A DNA stretch of 64,000 nucleotides, taken from Roseivivax sediminis (lineage in GTDB: Bacteria; Pseudomonadota; Alphaproteobacteria; Rhodobacterales; Rhodobacteraceae). Of this stretch, positions 8,037 through 17,705 are shown piece by piece (the stretch's first letter is position 1; each line of letters starts with the position of its first letter). The notes below the pieces were generated by a model. It was given only the letters and a program-made list of their open reading frames with translations, was not told the DNA's origin and made no database searches. The DNA lies in NCBI RefSeq assembly GCF_900112685.1, contig NZ_FOMS01000001.1:62001-126000 (forward strand). Direction: 5' to 3'. Both the position numbers and the translations under genes were made by a program.

Positions 8037-8771
8037 TCATCCCGGGAATATCTCGCGCATCGCGGCGTCGAACTGCGCCCAGCTCATGGTCGCGTGGTTT
8101 CCGGCATAGCCGTGGTAATGGGACCGGCCCGAGGAGTTCGGAAAGCCCGCCCAGATCTTCGCGAGATTGTTCATGAACCCGGTGCGCGACAGCTGCCCGC
8201 GCGTCATCTGCGCCAGTCCCGCCTCATCCAGCAGCAGGTCCGCCAGACGGTCCTGCACTGCCGGGGAAAAGCGCGTCCGCTCGCCCAGCCCCAGCGTCGC
8301 GACCAGTCGGCGCAGGGTGGCGGGGATGAACTGGTAACGCCCGATCGCGTGCGGCTGGCCAGGCGTCGCGTCGATCCAATCGTAGATGTCCCCGATCGTC
8401 ATGGCCGTGGGACGCCGCGGCGGTTTGATCCGTGCGCCGTGCTGCACGGCATCGTAGCCGCGCTTGCCGGCCTCAGCCCGGGCGATCAGATGGCGGATCC
8501 GCTCCGCCGCCGAGGCGAACGGGCCGGGCAACGCGGCACGACCCGCCACCGGGCGCCGGGCCACGGGCGCGAACAGGCCCGCCCGCGCGCGCCCGGCGAA
8601 GAGGCTGCCGCCCGCGGCCGCGCCGGCCGGGGCGGAGACCTCCACCAGCGCCGCGCCCGGACGCAACAGCGGCCCGCGCGCGCCGCCGAAGAGCGGTTCG
8701 GCCCGCGCCAATCCGGCGGCGGCCAGCACCGCCAGCAGAGACAGGATCAGAACGAAGCTCTTGCGGACCAT
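8037..8771 (-). CDS. exported lysozyme-like muramidase
   Basis: A 244-residue protein with a clear signal peptide (1-24, ending GLARA), a Gly/Ala/Pro-rich linker, then a lysozyme-fold domain. The domain starts IRHLIARAEAGKRGYDA with predicted catalytic Glu100, followed by PHAIGRYQF (141-148), the substrate-cleft motif of the lambda-R/GH104-type transglycosylases and lysozymes. It probably cleaves murein in the periplasm. It sits near, but not in, the holin/endolysin cassette. A role in GTA release or entry is conceivable but unproven. Confidence 0.78.
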   Translation of the reverse strand: MVRKSFVLILSLLAVLAAAGLARAEPLFGGARGPLLRPGAALVEVSAPAGAAAGGSLFAGRARAGLFAPVARRPVAGRAALPGPFASAAERIRHLIARAEAGKRGYDAVQHGARIKPPRRPTAMTIGDIYDWIDATPGQPHAIGRYQFIPATLRRLVATLGLGERTRFSPAVQDRLADLLLDEAGLAQMTRGQLSRTGFMNNLAKIWAGFPNSSGRSHYHGYAGNHATMSWAQFDAAMREIFPG

Positions 8772-8836
8772 GGCCCCCGCGCCAACAGGATCGGATGGCG
8801 CGGATCATGGCGCAGGGAAGTTCACATTCCGTTTCC

Positions 8837-10420
8837 TCAGCCGCGATAAAGCAGCACGTAGTCCACGAGCTGCCTTGTGGAGCCGTCCTTGTCGCCGGCT
8901 GGCGCGTCCCCGGTCACCACGGGCTCCAGCGACTTGGCCAGTTCCTTGCCGAGCTCCACGCCCCACTGGTCGAAGGAGTTGATGTTCAGGATCGCCCCCT
9001 CGACGAAGACCCGGTGCTCGTAAAGCGCGACGATCTTGCCGAGGATCTCGGGCGTGAGCTGCGGGTAGATCAGCGTCGTGGACGGTCGGTCGCCCGGGAA
9101 CACGCGATGCCGCGCCTGCCGTTCCAGTTCGTCGCCTTCGAAGCCCTTCGCGGCGCAGATCTCGCGCGCCTCGTCCAGGCCGCGGCCGCGCATCAGCGCC
9201 TCGGACTGCGCAAGGCAATTGGCGACTAGAAGGTCGTGGTGATGGCCGAGATCGGGCTCGTGCCCCGTCGCCGCGACCATGAATTCGCAGGGCACCACCC
9301 GCGTGCCCTGGTGGATGAGCTGGTAGAAGGCGTGTTGCCCGTTGGTGCCCGGCTCGCCCCAGACTACGGGGCCGGAGGGCACGTCGAGCGTCCGGCCGTC
9401 CATCGACACGCCCTTGCCGTTCGATTCCATCTCGAGCTGTTGCAGGTAGGCCGGCAGCCTTGCCAGGCGGTTGTCGTAGGGCAGCACCGCACGGGTCGCG
9501 TGCCCCATCACCTGATTATGCCACATGCCGACCAATGCCAACAGCACCGGCATGTTCTCGTGCAGCGGCGCCGACAGGAAGTGCCGGTCCATCTCCTGCC
9601 CGCCGCGCAGGAAGCTGCGGAAGGCCTTGGGCCCTATCGCCATCATCAGCGACAGACCGATCGGTCCCCACATCGAATAGCGCCCTCCGACCCAGTCGGC
9701 GAAGCCGAAGACGCGGTCCTCGGAGATACCCCACTCCGCCGCCTTCTCCTTGTTCGACGACAGTGCCACGAAACGGCCCTCGTGCCTCACCCCCTTGTCG
9801 TCGAGCCAGGCCTTCGCGGTGCGCGCGTTGGTCATCGTCTCGATCGTCGTGAAAGTCTTGGAGGCGACGACGAATAGCGTGGTCTCGGGGTCGAGCGTGC
9901 GCAGCGTGTCGGCGATGTCGGCGCCGTCGACGTTCGAGACGAAGTGGCAGCGCGGCCCGTCGGCATAGGGCTTGAGCGCAAGATATGCCATCGCGGGGCC
10001 GAGGTCCGATCCGCCGATGCCGATATTGACCACGTCGGTGACGTCGCCGGCGCGCACGTCGTCGGCCAGCTTGGCCATCCGGTCGAGCGTATCCCGCACC
10101 TCGGGCATGACGTCGGCGCCGTCCACCAGCACCGGCCCGCCATCGAGATTGCGCAAGGCCGTGTGCAGGACGGCACGCCCCTCGGTCTCGTTGATCGCGT
10201 GCCCGGCGAACATGGCATCGCGGCGCTCTGCCACGCCGGTTGTGCGCGCGATATCCAGAAGCGCCGCGCGGCTTTGCTCGTCCAGCTGCGTCTTCGAATA
10301 GTCGAACAGCATCCCCGCCGCGTTCAGGCTGAACTCCGCCGCGCGGTTCGCGTTGTCGAACCGCGCCAGGATGCTCTTTCCCGCCCCGGCCCCGGCCAGC
10401 CGCTTCACCTCGTCCCACAT
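8837..10420 (-). CDS. pgi: glucose-6-phosphate isomerase
   Basis: A 527-residue enzyme interconverting glucose-6-phosphate and fructose-6-phosphate. Signature segments [34 protein letters not shown] and the late GANTNGQHAF-like [17 protein letters not shown] are all present. It is the third gene of a zwf-pgl-pgi operon. With Zwf and Pgl this supports cycling of fructose-6-phosphate back into the oxidative/Entner-Doudoroff branch, common in marine alphaproteobacteria. Length matches the family. Confidence 0.96.
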   Translation of the reverse strand: MWDEVKRLAGAGAGKSILARFDNANRAAEFSLNAAGMLFDYSKTQLDEQSRAALLDIARTTGVAERRDAMFAGHAINETEGRAVLHTALRNLDGGPVLVDGADVMPEVRDTLDRMAKLADDVRAGDVTDVVNIGIGGSDLGPAMAYLALKPYADGPRCHFVSNVDGADIADTLRTLDPETTLFVVASKTFTTIETMTNARTAKAWLDDKGVRHEGRFVALSSNKEKAAEWGISEDRVFGFADWVGGRYSMWGPIGLSLMMAIGPKAFRSFLRGGQEMDRHFLSAPLHENMPVLLALVGMWHNQVMGHATRAVLPYDNRLARLPAYLQQLEMESNGKGVSMDGRTLDVPSGPVVWGEPGTNGQHAFYQLIHQGTRVVPCEFMVAATGHEPDLGHHHDLLVANCLAQSEALMRGRGLDEAREICAAKGFEGDELERQARHRVFPGDRPSTTLIYPQLTPEILGKIVALYEHRVFVEGAILNINSFDQWGVELGKELAKSLEPVVTGDAPAGDKDGSTRQLVDYVLLYRG

Positions 10421-10479
10421 GGGCCCTTGCCTCCGTATCGTCGCCCCTTCGGGCCATCCATGTCTCGCACGCCCGGCCG

Positions 10480-11157
10480 TCAGGGGGCCCAGTGCACCTC
10501 GGCCTCGTCGAGGATCGCGTTGACCGGCGCCTCCTCAGCGCTCTTGCCCTTCGCGGCCTCGAGCGCGGCGCGCTTCTCGTCACCGAAGATCAGCAGATGC
10601 TTGGAGAGCGCCCCGCCCAGCACCGGCGCCGTCAACGTCACTCGCGGCTCCCCCGCGCCGGGGGCGCGCATCGGCATCAGGATCGGCGCCGAGCTTTCCA
10701 GCGCCGCGGCAAGATTGTCCGCCCCGGGAAAGAGCGACGCGGTGTGCATGTCCGTTCCCATCCCCAGAAGGACCACCGATAGCGGCAGGTTCGGGCGGAT
10801 GATCTCCGCCAGTTCCTCAAGCCGTTCCTCGGGCTCCTGGCAGGGCAGGAACATCGGCAGGAGCCGCGCCGCCGCCGCCTTGCCAACCGTCAGGCGCTCG
10901 CGCAGCAGCCGGGTGTTGGACCGCTCGTGGTCTTCCGGCACCCAGCGCTCGTCGGTGAGCATCACGTCGACGCGGTCCCAATCGAGCTCCACTTCGCAAA
11001 GGTCGTCGAAGACCGGCCCGGGCGAGGTGCCGCCGGGCACCGCCATGGTCACCCGTTCGGCCCGCGCCAGCGCGCCGCGCAATTCTCCGGCGATGCGGTC
11101 GGCGAGCGCGAGCGACAGCATCTCTCGGTCGGCATATTCGTTGAAACTGTAGGACAA
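10480..11157 (-). CDS. pgl: 6-phosphogluconolactonase (TTG start)
   Basis: A 225-residue DevB-type lactonase that hydrolyses 6-phosphogluconolactone to 6-phosphogluconate. I start it at TTG (11157-11155), encoding [13 protein letters not shown], because AGGAG lies 7 bases upstream and family members begin with such an EYADRE segment; the ATG at DREM would remove it. Motifs include [17 protein letters not shown] and [16 protein letters not shown]. It lies 11 bases after zwf and is presumably co-transcribed. Confidence 0.93.
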   Translation of the reverse strand: MSYSFNEYADREMLSLALADRIAGELRGALARAERVTMAVPGGTSPGPVFDDLCEVELDWDRVDVMLTDERWVPEDHERSNTRLLRERLTVGKAAAARLLPMFLPCQEPEERLEELAEIIRPNLPLSVVLLGMGTDMHTASLFPGADNLAAALESSAPILMPMRAPGAGEPRVTLTAPVLGGALSKHLLIFGDEKRAALEAAKGKSAEEAPVNAILDEAEVHWAP

Positions 11158-11168
11158 GTCGTGGCTCC

Positions 11169-12620
11169 TCAGGCCTTTATGTCGCGCCAGCGGCGTCCGT
11201 CTCGGTGCAAAAGCATCAACGCATCCTCCGGCCCCGACGATCCCGGATCGTAGGGCTTGGGCACGTCGCCGCGCGCTTCCCAGCCGTCGATCATCGGATC
11301 GGTCCAGGCCCACGCGGCCTCGACCTCGTCGCCGCGCATGAACAGGGTCTGGTTGCCCCGGATCACATCCATCACCAGCCGCTCGTAGGCGTCCGGCACG
11401 TTGGCCCCGTCCGGGCCAAGCGCATCCGCGAAGGTCATGTCGAGCGGCACGTCGACCAGCCGCATGCCGCCCGGCCCCGGCTCCTTGATCGTCACGTCGA
11501 GGGTCATGCCCTCGTTCGGCTGCAATCGGATTGCCAGCACGTTGTTGTGCCGCCCCGCCTCCGCGCCGAAGATCGAGTGCGGCGCGTCCTTGAAGACCAC
11601 CGCGATCTCGGAGGTGCGCGCCCGCAGCATCTTGCCCGTGCGCAGGTAGAAGGGCGTCCCCGCCCAGCGCCAATTCGACACGTGCGCCTTGAGAGCCACG
11701 AAGCTTTCGGTGCGCGAGCGTTCGTTCTCCACGTGCGCGCGGTAGCCCGGTTGCTTCTCGTCGGCGCCGTACTGGCCGCGCACGATATGGTGCGGCTCCA
11801 CCGGATCGAGCGCGCGGATCACCTTGAGCTTCTCGTCGCGTACCGAATCCGGTTCGAACTGCGCCGGCGGCTCCATCGCGATCAGACACAGAAGCTGCAT
11901 AAGGTGGTTCTGCACCATATCCCGCATGGCACCGGAATCGTCATAGTAACCGCCGCGCCCGCCGACGCCGACGGTTTCGGCCACGGTGATCTGGATGTGG
12001 TCGACGAACTGCGCGTTCCAGAGCGGCTCGAACAGCACGTTGCCGAAACGCACCGCCATCAGATTCTGCACTGTCTCCTTTCCGAGATAATGGTCGATCC
12101 GGTAGATCTGCGTCTCGTCGAAATATTGCGCCAGCTCGCGGTTGAGCGCGCGCGCGCTCTCCAGATCGTGGCCGAACGGCTTTTCCACGACGATGCGGCT
12201 TGTCTCCGTGGCAAGGCCGAAGGCGCGCAGCCGCTCCGCAAGGTCGCCGAACAGTGCCGGTCCCACGGAGAAATAGAACGCCCGCACGCAATCGTCGCGC
12301 AGCCTGTCCTTCAGAGCCTTCCAGCCGCCGTCGCCCTTGGCGTCCACCGCGACGTAGCCTACTCGCTCCAGAAAAGAGTCGAGCTGGCCAGGGTCCTCCG
12401 CCCCGCCGCCGAATTCGTCGATCGCCGCGCGCACCATGTCGCGAAAGCCCGCATCGTCCATCTCGGTCCGGGCGGCGCCGACGATCTGCGCCTCGGGCGG
12501 CATCTGCCCGGCGCAGAAGCGTCGGAAGAGGCCGGGAAGAATCTTTCGTCGCGCCAGGTCGCCCGTGCCGCCGAAAATGACGAGGTCGAACGAGTCGACG
12601 GGAATGACGCGCGATACCAT
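11169..12620 (-). CDS. zwf: glucose-6-phosphate 1-dehydrogenase
   Basis: A 483-residue enzyme that oxidises glucose-6-phosphate with NAD(P)+. The ATG (12620-12618) follows GGAGG. The nucleotide-binding start FGGTGDLARRK is at about residues 13-23, and the active-site signature RIDHYLGKETVQN contains the catalytic His/Lys. It is the first gene of zwf-pgl-pgi. No edd or eda lies next to it, although a sugar-acid dehydratase of the IlvD/Edd family is encoded near 38.5 kb. Confidence 0.96.
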   Translation of the reverse strand: MVSRVIPVDSFDLVIFGGTGDLARRKILPGLFRRFCAGQMPPEAQIVGAARTEMDDAGFRDMVRAAIDEFGGGAEDPGQLDSFLERVGYVAVDAKGDGGWKALKDRLRDDCVRAFYFSVGPALFGDLAERLRAFGLATETSRIVVEKPFGHDLESARALNRELAQYFDETQIYRIDHYLGKETVQNLMAVRFGNVLFEPLWNAQFVDHIQITVAETVGVGGRGGYYDDSGAMRDMVQNHLMQLLCLIAMEPPAQFEPDSVRDEKLKVIRALDPVEPHHIVRGQYGADEKQPGYRAHVENERSRTESFVALKAHVSNWRWAGTPFYLRTGKMLRARTSEIAVVFKDAPHSIFGAEAGRHNNVLAIRLQPNEGMTLDVTIKEPGPGGMRLVDVPLDMTFADALGPDGANVPDAYERLVMDVIRGNQTLFMRGDEVEAAWAWTDPMIDGWEARGDVPKPYDPGSSGPEDALMLLHRDGRRWRDIKA

Positions 12621-12902
12621 GGCAGCCTCCAGCTGAGCTCCGCTTCTATCCGTGTCGTGGGCGCCGCAGCGCATGTTACCGCTAACGGACCATCACGTCG
12701 CGGCAGATACCGCAGGTCCCGGGCAAAGTCTAACATTCGTCGCCGCTGCGGCAATGACGGCGGCCCGAAAGTCCACGCGGCGCACCCGGCCGCAGCATAT
12801 GCGCCGCAATGCCGACCCGAGGGCCCGGGCCGACAAGACCCTTGCGGCCCCCCGCCGCCCGTGCGACCCCAAGCATCGCACCCAGCCGGAGCCCGCTGTC
12901 CC

Positions 12903-13844
12903 ATGCCCCCGCGCAAGATCATCATCGACACCGATCCGGGCCAGGACGACGCTGTCGCCATCCTGCTGGCCCTCGCCTCGCCCGAGGAGATCGAGGTCCT
13001 GGGCATCACCGCCGTCGCCGGTAACGTGCCGCTGGAGTTGACCGCCAAGAACGCGCGCATCGTCTGCGAACTGGCCGGCCGGCCCGAGATACGCGTCTTC
13101 GCGGGCTGCGACACGCCGCTCGCCCGCCCGCTCGTCACCGCCGAACACGTCCATGGCAAGACCGGGCTCGACGGTCCGGACCTGCCGGACCCGGCGATGC
13201 CGCTGCAAGACACCCACGCCGTCGACTTCATCGTCGAGACGCTCCGCGCGGAGCCTCCGGGGACCGTCACGCTCTGCCCGCTCGGGCCGCTGACGAACAT
13301 CGCCACGGCGCTGGCGCGCGCGCCCGACATCGCGAACCGGATCGCCGAGATCGTGCTCATGGGCGGCGCCTATTTCGAGGTGGGCAACATCACGCCCACG
13401 GCCGAGTTCAACATCTACGTCGACCCCGAAGCTGCGGCGCAGGTCTTCGCGTCCGGTGTGCCGCTGACGGTCATGCCGCTCGACGTGACGCACAAGGCGC
13501 TGGTGACCGGCCCGCGCAACGACGCCTTCCGCGCGCTCGGCACGCCCGTCGGCCGCGCAGTGGCAGAGATGACCGACTTCTTCGAACGGTTCGACAAGGA
13601 CAAGTACGGCTCTCTCGGCGCGCCGCTGCACGATCCCTGCGTGACCGCCTACCTGATCGAGCCGGAGATCTTCACCGGCCGCCACATCAACGTCGAGATC
13701 GAGACGACTGCCGAGCTTACCCTCGGCATGACCGTCGCCGACTGGTGGGGCGTCACGTCCCGCGCGCCCAACGCCACCTTCATGGGCGATCTCGACGCCG
13801 ACCGTTTCTTCGCCCTGCTGACCGACCGCCTCGCCCGGCTCTGA
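12903..13844 (+). CDS. inosine-uridine preferring nucleoside hydrolase
   Basis: A 313-residue enzyme cleaving the N-glycosidic bond of ribonucleosides to base and ribose. The calcium-binding DTDPGQDDA motif is at residues 9-17. Also present are the central MGGAYFEVGN segment and the late LHDPC stretch with the conserved catalytic His and calcium-ligand Asp. Length and motif spacing match the IUNH family. It is divergent from zwf across a 282-base gap, where I see no other feature. Confidence 0.93.
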   Translation: MPPRKIIIDTDPGQDDAVAILLALASPEEIEVLGITAVAGNVPLELTAKNARIVCELAGRPEIRVFAGCDTPLARPLVTAEHVHGKTGLDGPDLPDPAMPLQDTHAVDFIVETLRAEPPGTVTLCPLGPLTNIATALARAPDIANRIAEIVLMGGAYFEVGNITPTAEFNIYVDPEAAAQVFASGVPLTVMPLDVTHKALVTGPRNDAFRALGTPVGRAVAEMTDFFERFDKDKYGSLGAPLHDPCVTAYLIEPEIFTGRHINVEIETTAELTLGMTVADWWGVTSRAPNATFMGDLDADRFFALLTDRLARL

Positions 13845-13882
13845 CGCTGGCGCGCTCCGCTTCACAGATCGAAAGACCCGCC

Positions 13883-14413
13883 ATGCCCCGCCTCTCGCTT
13901 TCCGCCCTTCTCGCCGCCCTGCCCGGCCTTGCCGCCGCGCAGGACTTCGCCCCGCGCTGGGAGGTGCTGGGCACCTTCGAGGCGACCGTCGAGGGCACGG
14001 ACCACACGCTCTACGCGCTGGCGGACAATGAGGGCGGATCGGACTTCGTTGGCGTGACCGAAGCCGGCGGCTTCACGGTCATCACCGTCACCGCCGCCGC
14101 ACCGGGCGCCGGCGGTCAGCCCGCCCCGCCCTACCTGTCGGCCACGATCGGCCCCTTCCGCGACGCGCCGGGCGACGGCGCCGGCATTGAGTGGCGCGAG
14201 GGCGAGACCGCCTGGTTCGCCACCTCCGACAGCGGCACGCGCGCCGACATGTCGGATGTCGACTACGATGGCGAGCGGCTATCCTTCACCTTCGACGCGC
14301 CCGAGCTCGTCGCGCTCGAGACCGACGAGGACTGGAACTTCATCCCCGTCGAGGGCGTCGCACCGGTTTCGGCCTCCGGCACGTTCGAGGGCCGCGTGCC
14401 CGCCTCCGACTAA
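13883..14413 (+). CDS. small exported protein, unknown function
   Basis: A 176-residue protein with a short signal peptide (about 1-20, ending LAAAQ) and a mature part rich in beta-strand-forming, acidic sequence. No cysteines or known motif are visible. It follows the nucleoside hydrolase by 38 bases and is probably in the same transcript. Codon use is like that of its neighbours. I do not recognise the family. Confidence 0.75.
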   Translation: MPRLSLSALLAALPGLAAAQDFAPRWEVLGTFEATVEGTDHTLYALADNEGGSDFVGVTEAGGFTVITVTAAAPGAGGQPAPPYLSATIGPFRDAPGDGAGIEWREGETAWFATSDSGTRADMSDVDYDGERLSFTFDAPELVALETDEDWNFIPVEGVAPVSASGTFEGRVPASD

Positions 14414-14437
14414 GCCGCGAACCGGAGACCTACACCC

Positions 14438-14887
14438 GTGAAATCGCTCCACCTTGCCGGTCCGGAAGACGCACCGAAGCTTCTGCCGATGGTCGCCGCC
14501 TTCCACGCCGAAAGCGGCTTCGATACCGATGCCGATCATCAGGAAAGCGCAATCGCCCCGCTGCTTGAAGGCTCGCCGCACGGCGCGGTCTGGCTGATCG
14601 GCCCGCGAAAGGCGCCGGTGGGCTACATCGTCGTCACCTTCGGCTGGTCGGTGGAGTTCGGCGGACTCGATGCCATCATCGACGAGGTCTACGTCCGCGC
14701 CGCCGTACGCGGCCGCGGCATGGGCTCCGATGCGCTCGAAGGAATCGCCAAGGCCCTGCGCGAAGCCGGCGTGCGCGCCCTCCACCTCGAGGCGGACCGG
14801 AGCGACACGCAACTTCATAGCTTTTACGCCCGTGCACGCTTCAAGCCGCGGGAGGACTACATGTACATGACGCGCCTTCTCGGCTGA
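14438..14887 (+). CDS. GNAT family N-acetyltransferase
   Basis: A 149-residue acetyltransferase with GTG start; GGAG lies 10 bases upstream. The acetyl-CoA pyrophosphate loop RGRGMG is at residues 91-96 after the IDEVYVRAAVR strand. The C-terminal LHLEADRSDTQLHSFYARARF matches motif B of GNAT enzymes. The acceptor substrate is unknown. It lies 24 bases after the exported-protein gene. Confidence 0.88.
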   Translation: MKSLHLAGPEDAPKLLPMVAAFHAESGFDTDADHQESAIAPLLEGSPHGAVWLIGPRKAPVGYIVVTFGWSVEFGGLDAIIDEVYVRAAVRGRGMGSDALEGIAKALREAGVRALHLEADRSDTQLHSFYARARFKPREDYMYMTRLLG

Positions 14888-14969
14888 GGGGCCTACGGGC
14901 GCATCGCGCCCTCCGGGCATCGTCGGCGCACGGGTGGCACATAGCCGCCCCGACTCCTATGTATCCACC

Positions 14970-16388
14970 ATGACCTTCGCGATCCCGTTCGACAACAGTT
15001 ACGCCGCCCTGCCCCCGGGCTTCTACTCTCGCCTCGACCCCAAGCCCGTGGCGCAGCCGTCGCTCGTCGCCTGGAACCGGCCACTGGCGGATACGCTCGG
15101 CATCGGCGAGGCGGATGATGCCACGCTCGCCCGCGTCTTCTCGGGCTCCGAGGTGCCCTCGGGCGCGGCGCCGCTGGCGCAGCTCTATGCCGGGCACCAG
15201 TTCGGCCAGTTCAACCCGCAGCTCGGCGACGGCCGCGCGCATCTCCTGGGCGAGGTGATCGGCACCGACGGGGTCCGCCGCGACATCCAGCTCAAGGGCT
15301 CCGGTCCCACGCCGTATTCGCGCATGGGCGATGGCCGCGCCTGGCTCGGCCCGGTGCTGCGCGAATACGTGGTGTCCGAGGCGATGCACGCCCTCGGCAT
15401 CCCCACCACCCGCGCCCTCGCCGCCGTCCGCACCGGCGAGGAGGTCGTGCGCGAGGCGCCGCTGCCCGGCGCCGTCCTCACCCGCGTCGCGCGCAGCCAC
15501 ATCCGTGTCGGCACCTTCCAGATCTTCGCCGCGCGCCAGGACATCGAGGCGCTGCGCGCCCTCTACGACTACACGGTCGACCGCCACTACCCAGACGTGA
15601 CCGACCCCGCCGATCTGCTGCAGCGCGTGATCGACCGGCAGGCCGCGCTCGTCGCGCAATGGATGAGCGTCGGTTTCATCCACGGCGTGATGAACACCGA
15701 CAATTGCACGCTCTCGGGCGAGACCATCGATTACGGCCCCTGTGCCTTCATGGACGACTACCACCCCGACACGGTGTTTTCCTCCATCGACCGGTTCGGC
15801 CGCTACGGCTTTGCCAACCAGGCCGACATCATCGTGTGGAACATGGCGCAGCTGGCCACCTCGCTTCTCCAGCTCATGCCCGACCCCGAGGCGTCGGTGG
15901 AGCCGTTCACCCGGCAGGTCCACGCCATGCCCGACGTGATCCGCGCGGAGTGGGAACATCGCTTCGCCGCCAAGATCGGCATCTCGACCCCGCGCGACGG
16001 GGACGCGACGCTCGTCGCCGATCTTCTGACCCGGATGCAGGCGAACCAGGCCGATTTCACCAACACCTTCCGGGGCCTGCTGACCGGCACCGCGCGCGAC
16101 AATTTCACCGACCGCGCGGCCTTCGACGAATGGGAACCGCGCTGGCGCGCCCGCATTGAGGAAGAGCCGGAGCCAGAGGCGCAGATGGCCCGGTCCAATC
16201 CGGCGTTCATCCCGCGCAACCACCGGATCGAGCAGATGATCGAGGCGGCGACCGAAGGCGACGACGCCCGCTTCCACCGGCTGAACGCCGTTCTGGCCCG
16301 CCCCTACGAGGACCAGCCCGGCGCCGAGGACCTGACCCGCGCGCCGCTTCCCGCGGAGCGCGTGCCGGCCACCTTCTGCGGCACCTGA
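14970..16388 (+). CDS. selO: protein adenylyltransferase SelO (YdiU)
   Basis: A 472-residue pseudokinase-fold enzyme that transfers AMP from ATP to Ser/Thr/Tyr of target proteins and is linked to redox stress. Visible family features are KGSGPTPYSRMGDGRA (109-124) with the ATP-contacting Lys109, the catalytic-loop equivalent MNTDN (241-245), the DYGPCAFMD segment (254-262) with metal-binding Asp254, and a C-terminal Cys in FCGT. The start is the ATG in MTFAIPFDNSYAALP, the usual N-terminus. Confidence 0.94.
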   Translation: MTFAIPFDNSYAALPPGFYSRLDPKPVAQPSLVAWNRPLADTLGIGEADDATLARVFSGSEVPSGAAPLAQLYAGHQFGQFNPQLGDGRAHLLGEVIGTDGVRRDIQLKGSGPTPYSRMGDGRAWLGPVLREYVVSEAMHALGIPTTRALAAVRTGEEVVREAPLPGAVLTRVARSHIRVGTFQIFAARQDIEALRALYDYTVDRHYPDVTDPADLLQRVIDRQAALVAQWMSVGFIHGVMNTDNCTLSGETIDYGPCAFMDDYHPDTVFSSIDRFGRYGFANQADIIVWNMAQLATSLLQLMPDPEASVEPFTRQVHAMPDVIRAEWEHRFAAKIGISTPRDGDATLVADLLTRMQANQADFTNTFRGLLTGTARDNFTDRAAFDEWEPRWRARIEEEPEPEAQMARSNPAFIPRNHRIEQMIEAATEGDDARFHRLNAVLARPYEDQPGAEDLTRAPLPAERVPATFCGT

Positions 16389-16410
16389 TCGGTCCCGCGC
16401 GCGCCGGCGG

Positions 16411-16851
16411 TCAGCCGCCGGCGAGCCGTTCCGCCAGCGCGCGGATGCCGGCGGCGAAGGTCTCCTGCCCCACCGCCTGCCGGATCTCCGCCTCGTCCTC
16501 GGCGCCGACCTCGAAGGTCGCCCACCACTCGACGAACGTCGCGCCCCGCTCGGTCACCGGGGTGCAACGGAAGGTGGCGACGTAGTTCTCGATCGGCATC
16601 GGGGAGACGATGATCGAATAGGTGAACGCGTGGTCGAGATCGCTGAAGCTCAGCAGGCGCTCGCGTAGATGGCCACCATCGGTGAGGGTGAAATTGCGCA
16701 CGCAGCCGACCTGATCGGGCGGCAAGCCGTCCTCGATGGTGCTTTCGGCGATCCGGGGATGCCAGTCGCCATGACCGTTGAAGTCCCGCGCCAAGGCCCA
16801 GACCTTGTCCACGGGCGCCTCGATGATATCGCTGATATAGACCTTTGCCAT
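16411..16851 (-). CDS. SRPBCC family protein (polyketide cyclase-like)
   Basis: A 146-residue START/Bet v1-like single domain beginning KVYISDIIEAPVDKVWALARDF, typical of SRPBCC ligand-binding proteins. GAGGAGAAC precedes the ATG. It is the last gene of the leftward liv/UPF0261/TIM operon, 11 bases after the TIM-barrel gene. It may bind or convert a hydrophobic intermediate of that pathway. The true ligand is unknown. Confidence 0.85.
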   Translation of the reverse strand: MAKVYISDIIEAPVDKVWALARDFNGHGDWHPRIAESTIEDGLPPDQVGCVRNFTLTDGGHLRERLLSFSDLDHAFTYSIIVSPMPIENYVATFRCTPVTERGATFVEWWATFEVGAEDEAEIRQAVGQETFAAGIRALAERLAGG

Positions 16852-16862
16852 GTTCTCCTCCG

Positions 16863-17705
16863 TCACCGGGCCGCGCCGGGTTTCAATGCCTTGAACTCGC
16901 GCGTCTGGGCGATCAGCGCGTTCTCGGTCGGCAGCCGCTCCATGGAGCTTGCGCCGTAGAAGCCGTGGCACCCGGGGCAATTGTCCAGGATGAAGGCCGC
17001 GTCGTCCGGCATCGCGATCGGGCCGCCGTGGCAGATCACCATGACGTCGTCGCGCACCGTGCGGGCGGCGTCGGCGATGGCGTTGACCTCGTCCACGCAA
17101 TCCTCGAGCGTCAGGGCGGTTTCCGCGCCGATGGCGCCGCCGGTCGTCAGGCCCATATGGGCGACGACGATGTCGGCACCGGCGCGGGCCATGTCCTGCG
17201 CGTTGGCGGCATTGAAGACGTAAGGCGTGGTCAGCAGGTCCTTGCCCCGCGCGCGGGCGACGAGGTCGACCTCCAGCCCGTATCCCATGCCGGTCTCTTC
17301 GAGGTTGGCGCGGAAGGTCCCGTCGATCAGGCCCACGGTCGGGAAGTTCTGGATCCCGGAAAAGCCAACCGCGCTCAGCTGGTCGAGGAACCAGTCGAAG
17401 TTGCAGAACGGATCGGTCCCGTTGACCCCGGCGAGGACCGGCGTCTCGCGTACCACGGGCAGCACCTCGCGGGACATCTCCATCACCACGTCGTTGGCGT
17501 TGCCGTAAGCCAGGAGCCCGGCGAGAGAGCCGCGCCCGGCCATGCGGTAGCGCCCGGAATTGTAGATCACGATGAGGTCGATGCCGCCGGCCTCCTCGCA
17601 CTTGGCCGAAAGGCCGGTGCCGGCGCCGCCGCCGACGATGGGCCGGCCCTCGTCGATCATGCGGCGGAACTTGGCGAGGATCTCCTCGCGGGGGATGCGG
17701 GGCAT
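16863..17705 (-). CDS. TIM-barrel protein, phosphoenolpyruvate hydrolase-like family
   Basis: A 280-residue protein of the family called TIM-barrel signal transduction/PEP hydrolase-like. Markers are [22 protein letters not shown] (23-44), [10 protein letters not shown] (91-100), [15 protein letters not shown] (118-132), [10 protein letters not shown] and a late CHGGP. Its start codon overlaps the stop of the UPF0261 gene. In plant Tm-1 proteins the same two domains are fused in one chain, so the two products probably work together. The family also occurs as an N-terminal sensor of Fis-type regulators, as at 24456-26228 here. The reaction is not established. Confidence 0.85.
   Translation of the reverse strand: MPRIPREEILAKFRRMIDEGRPIVGGGAGTGLSAKCEEAGGIDLIVIYNSGRYRMAGRGSLAGLLAYGNANDVVMEMSREVLPVVRETPVLAGVNGTDPFCNFDWFLDQLSAVGFSGIQNFPTVGLIDGTFRANLEETGMGYGLEVDLVARARGKDLLTTPYVFNAANAQDMARAGADIVVAHMGLTTGGAIGAETALTLEDCVDEVNAIADAARTVRDDVMVICHGGPIAMPDDAAFILDNCPGCHGFYGASSMERLPTENALIAQTREFKALKPGAAR

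Noticed and set aside
6274-8771. Prophage remnant
   Set aside because: Only lysis-type genes are present; there is no integrase, terminase, capsid, tail or attachment site, and base composition matches the host.
11205-12902. In-frame extension of the nucleoside hydrolase far upstream through zwf
   Set aside because: The hydrolase begins at 12903 with the DTDPGQDD motif at residues 9-16; the upstream part is antisense to zwf.
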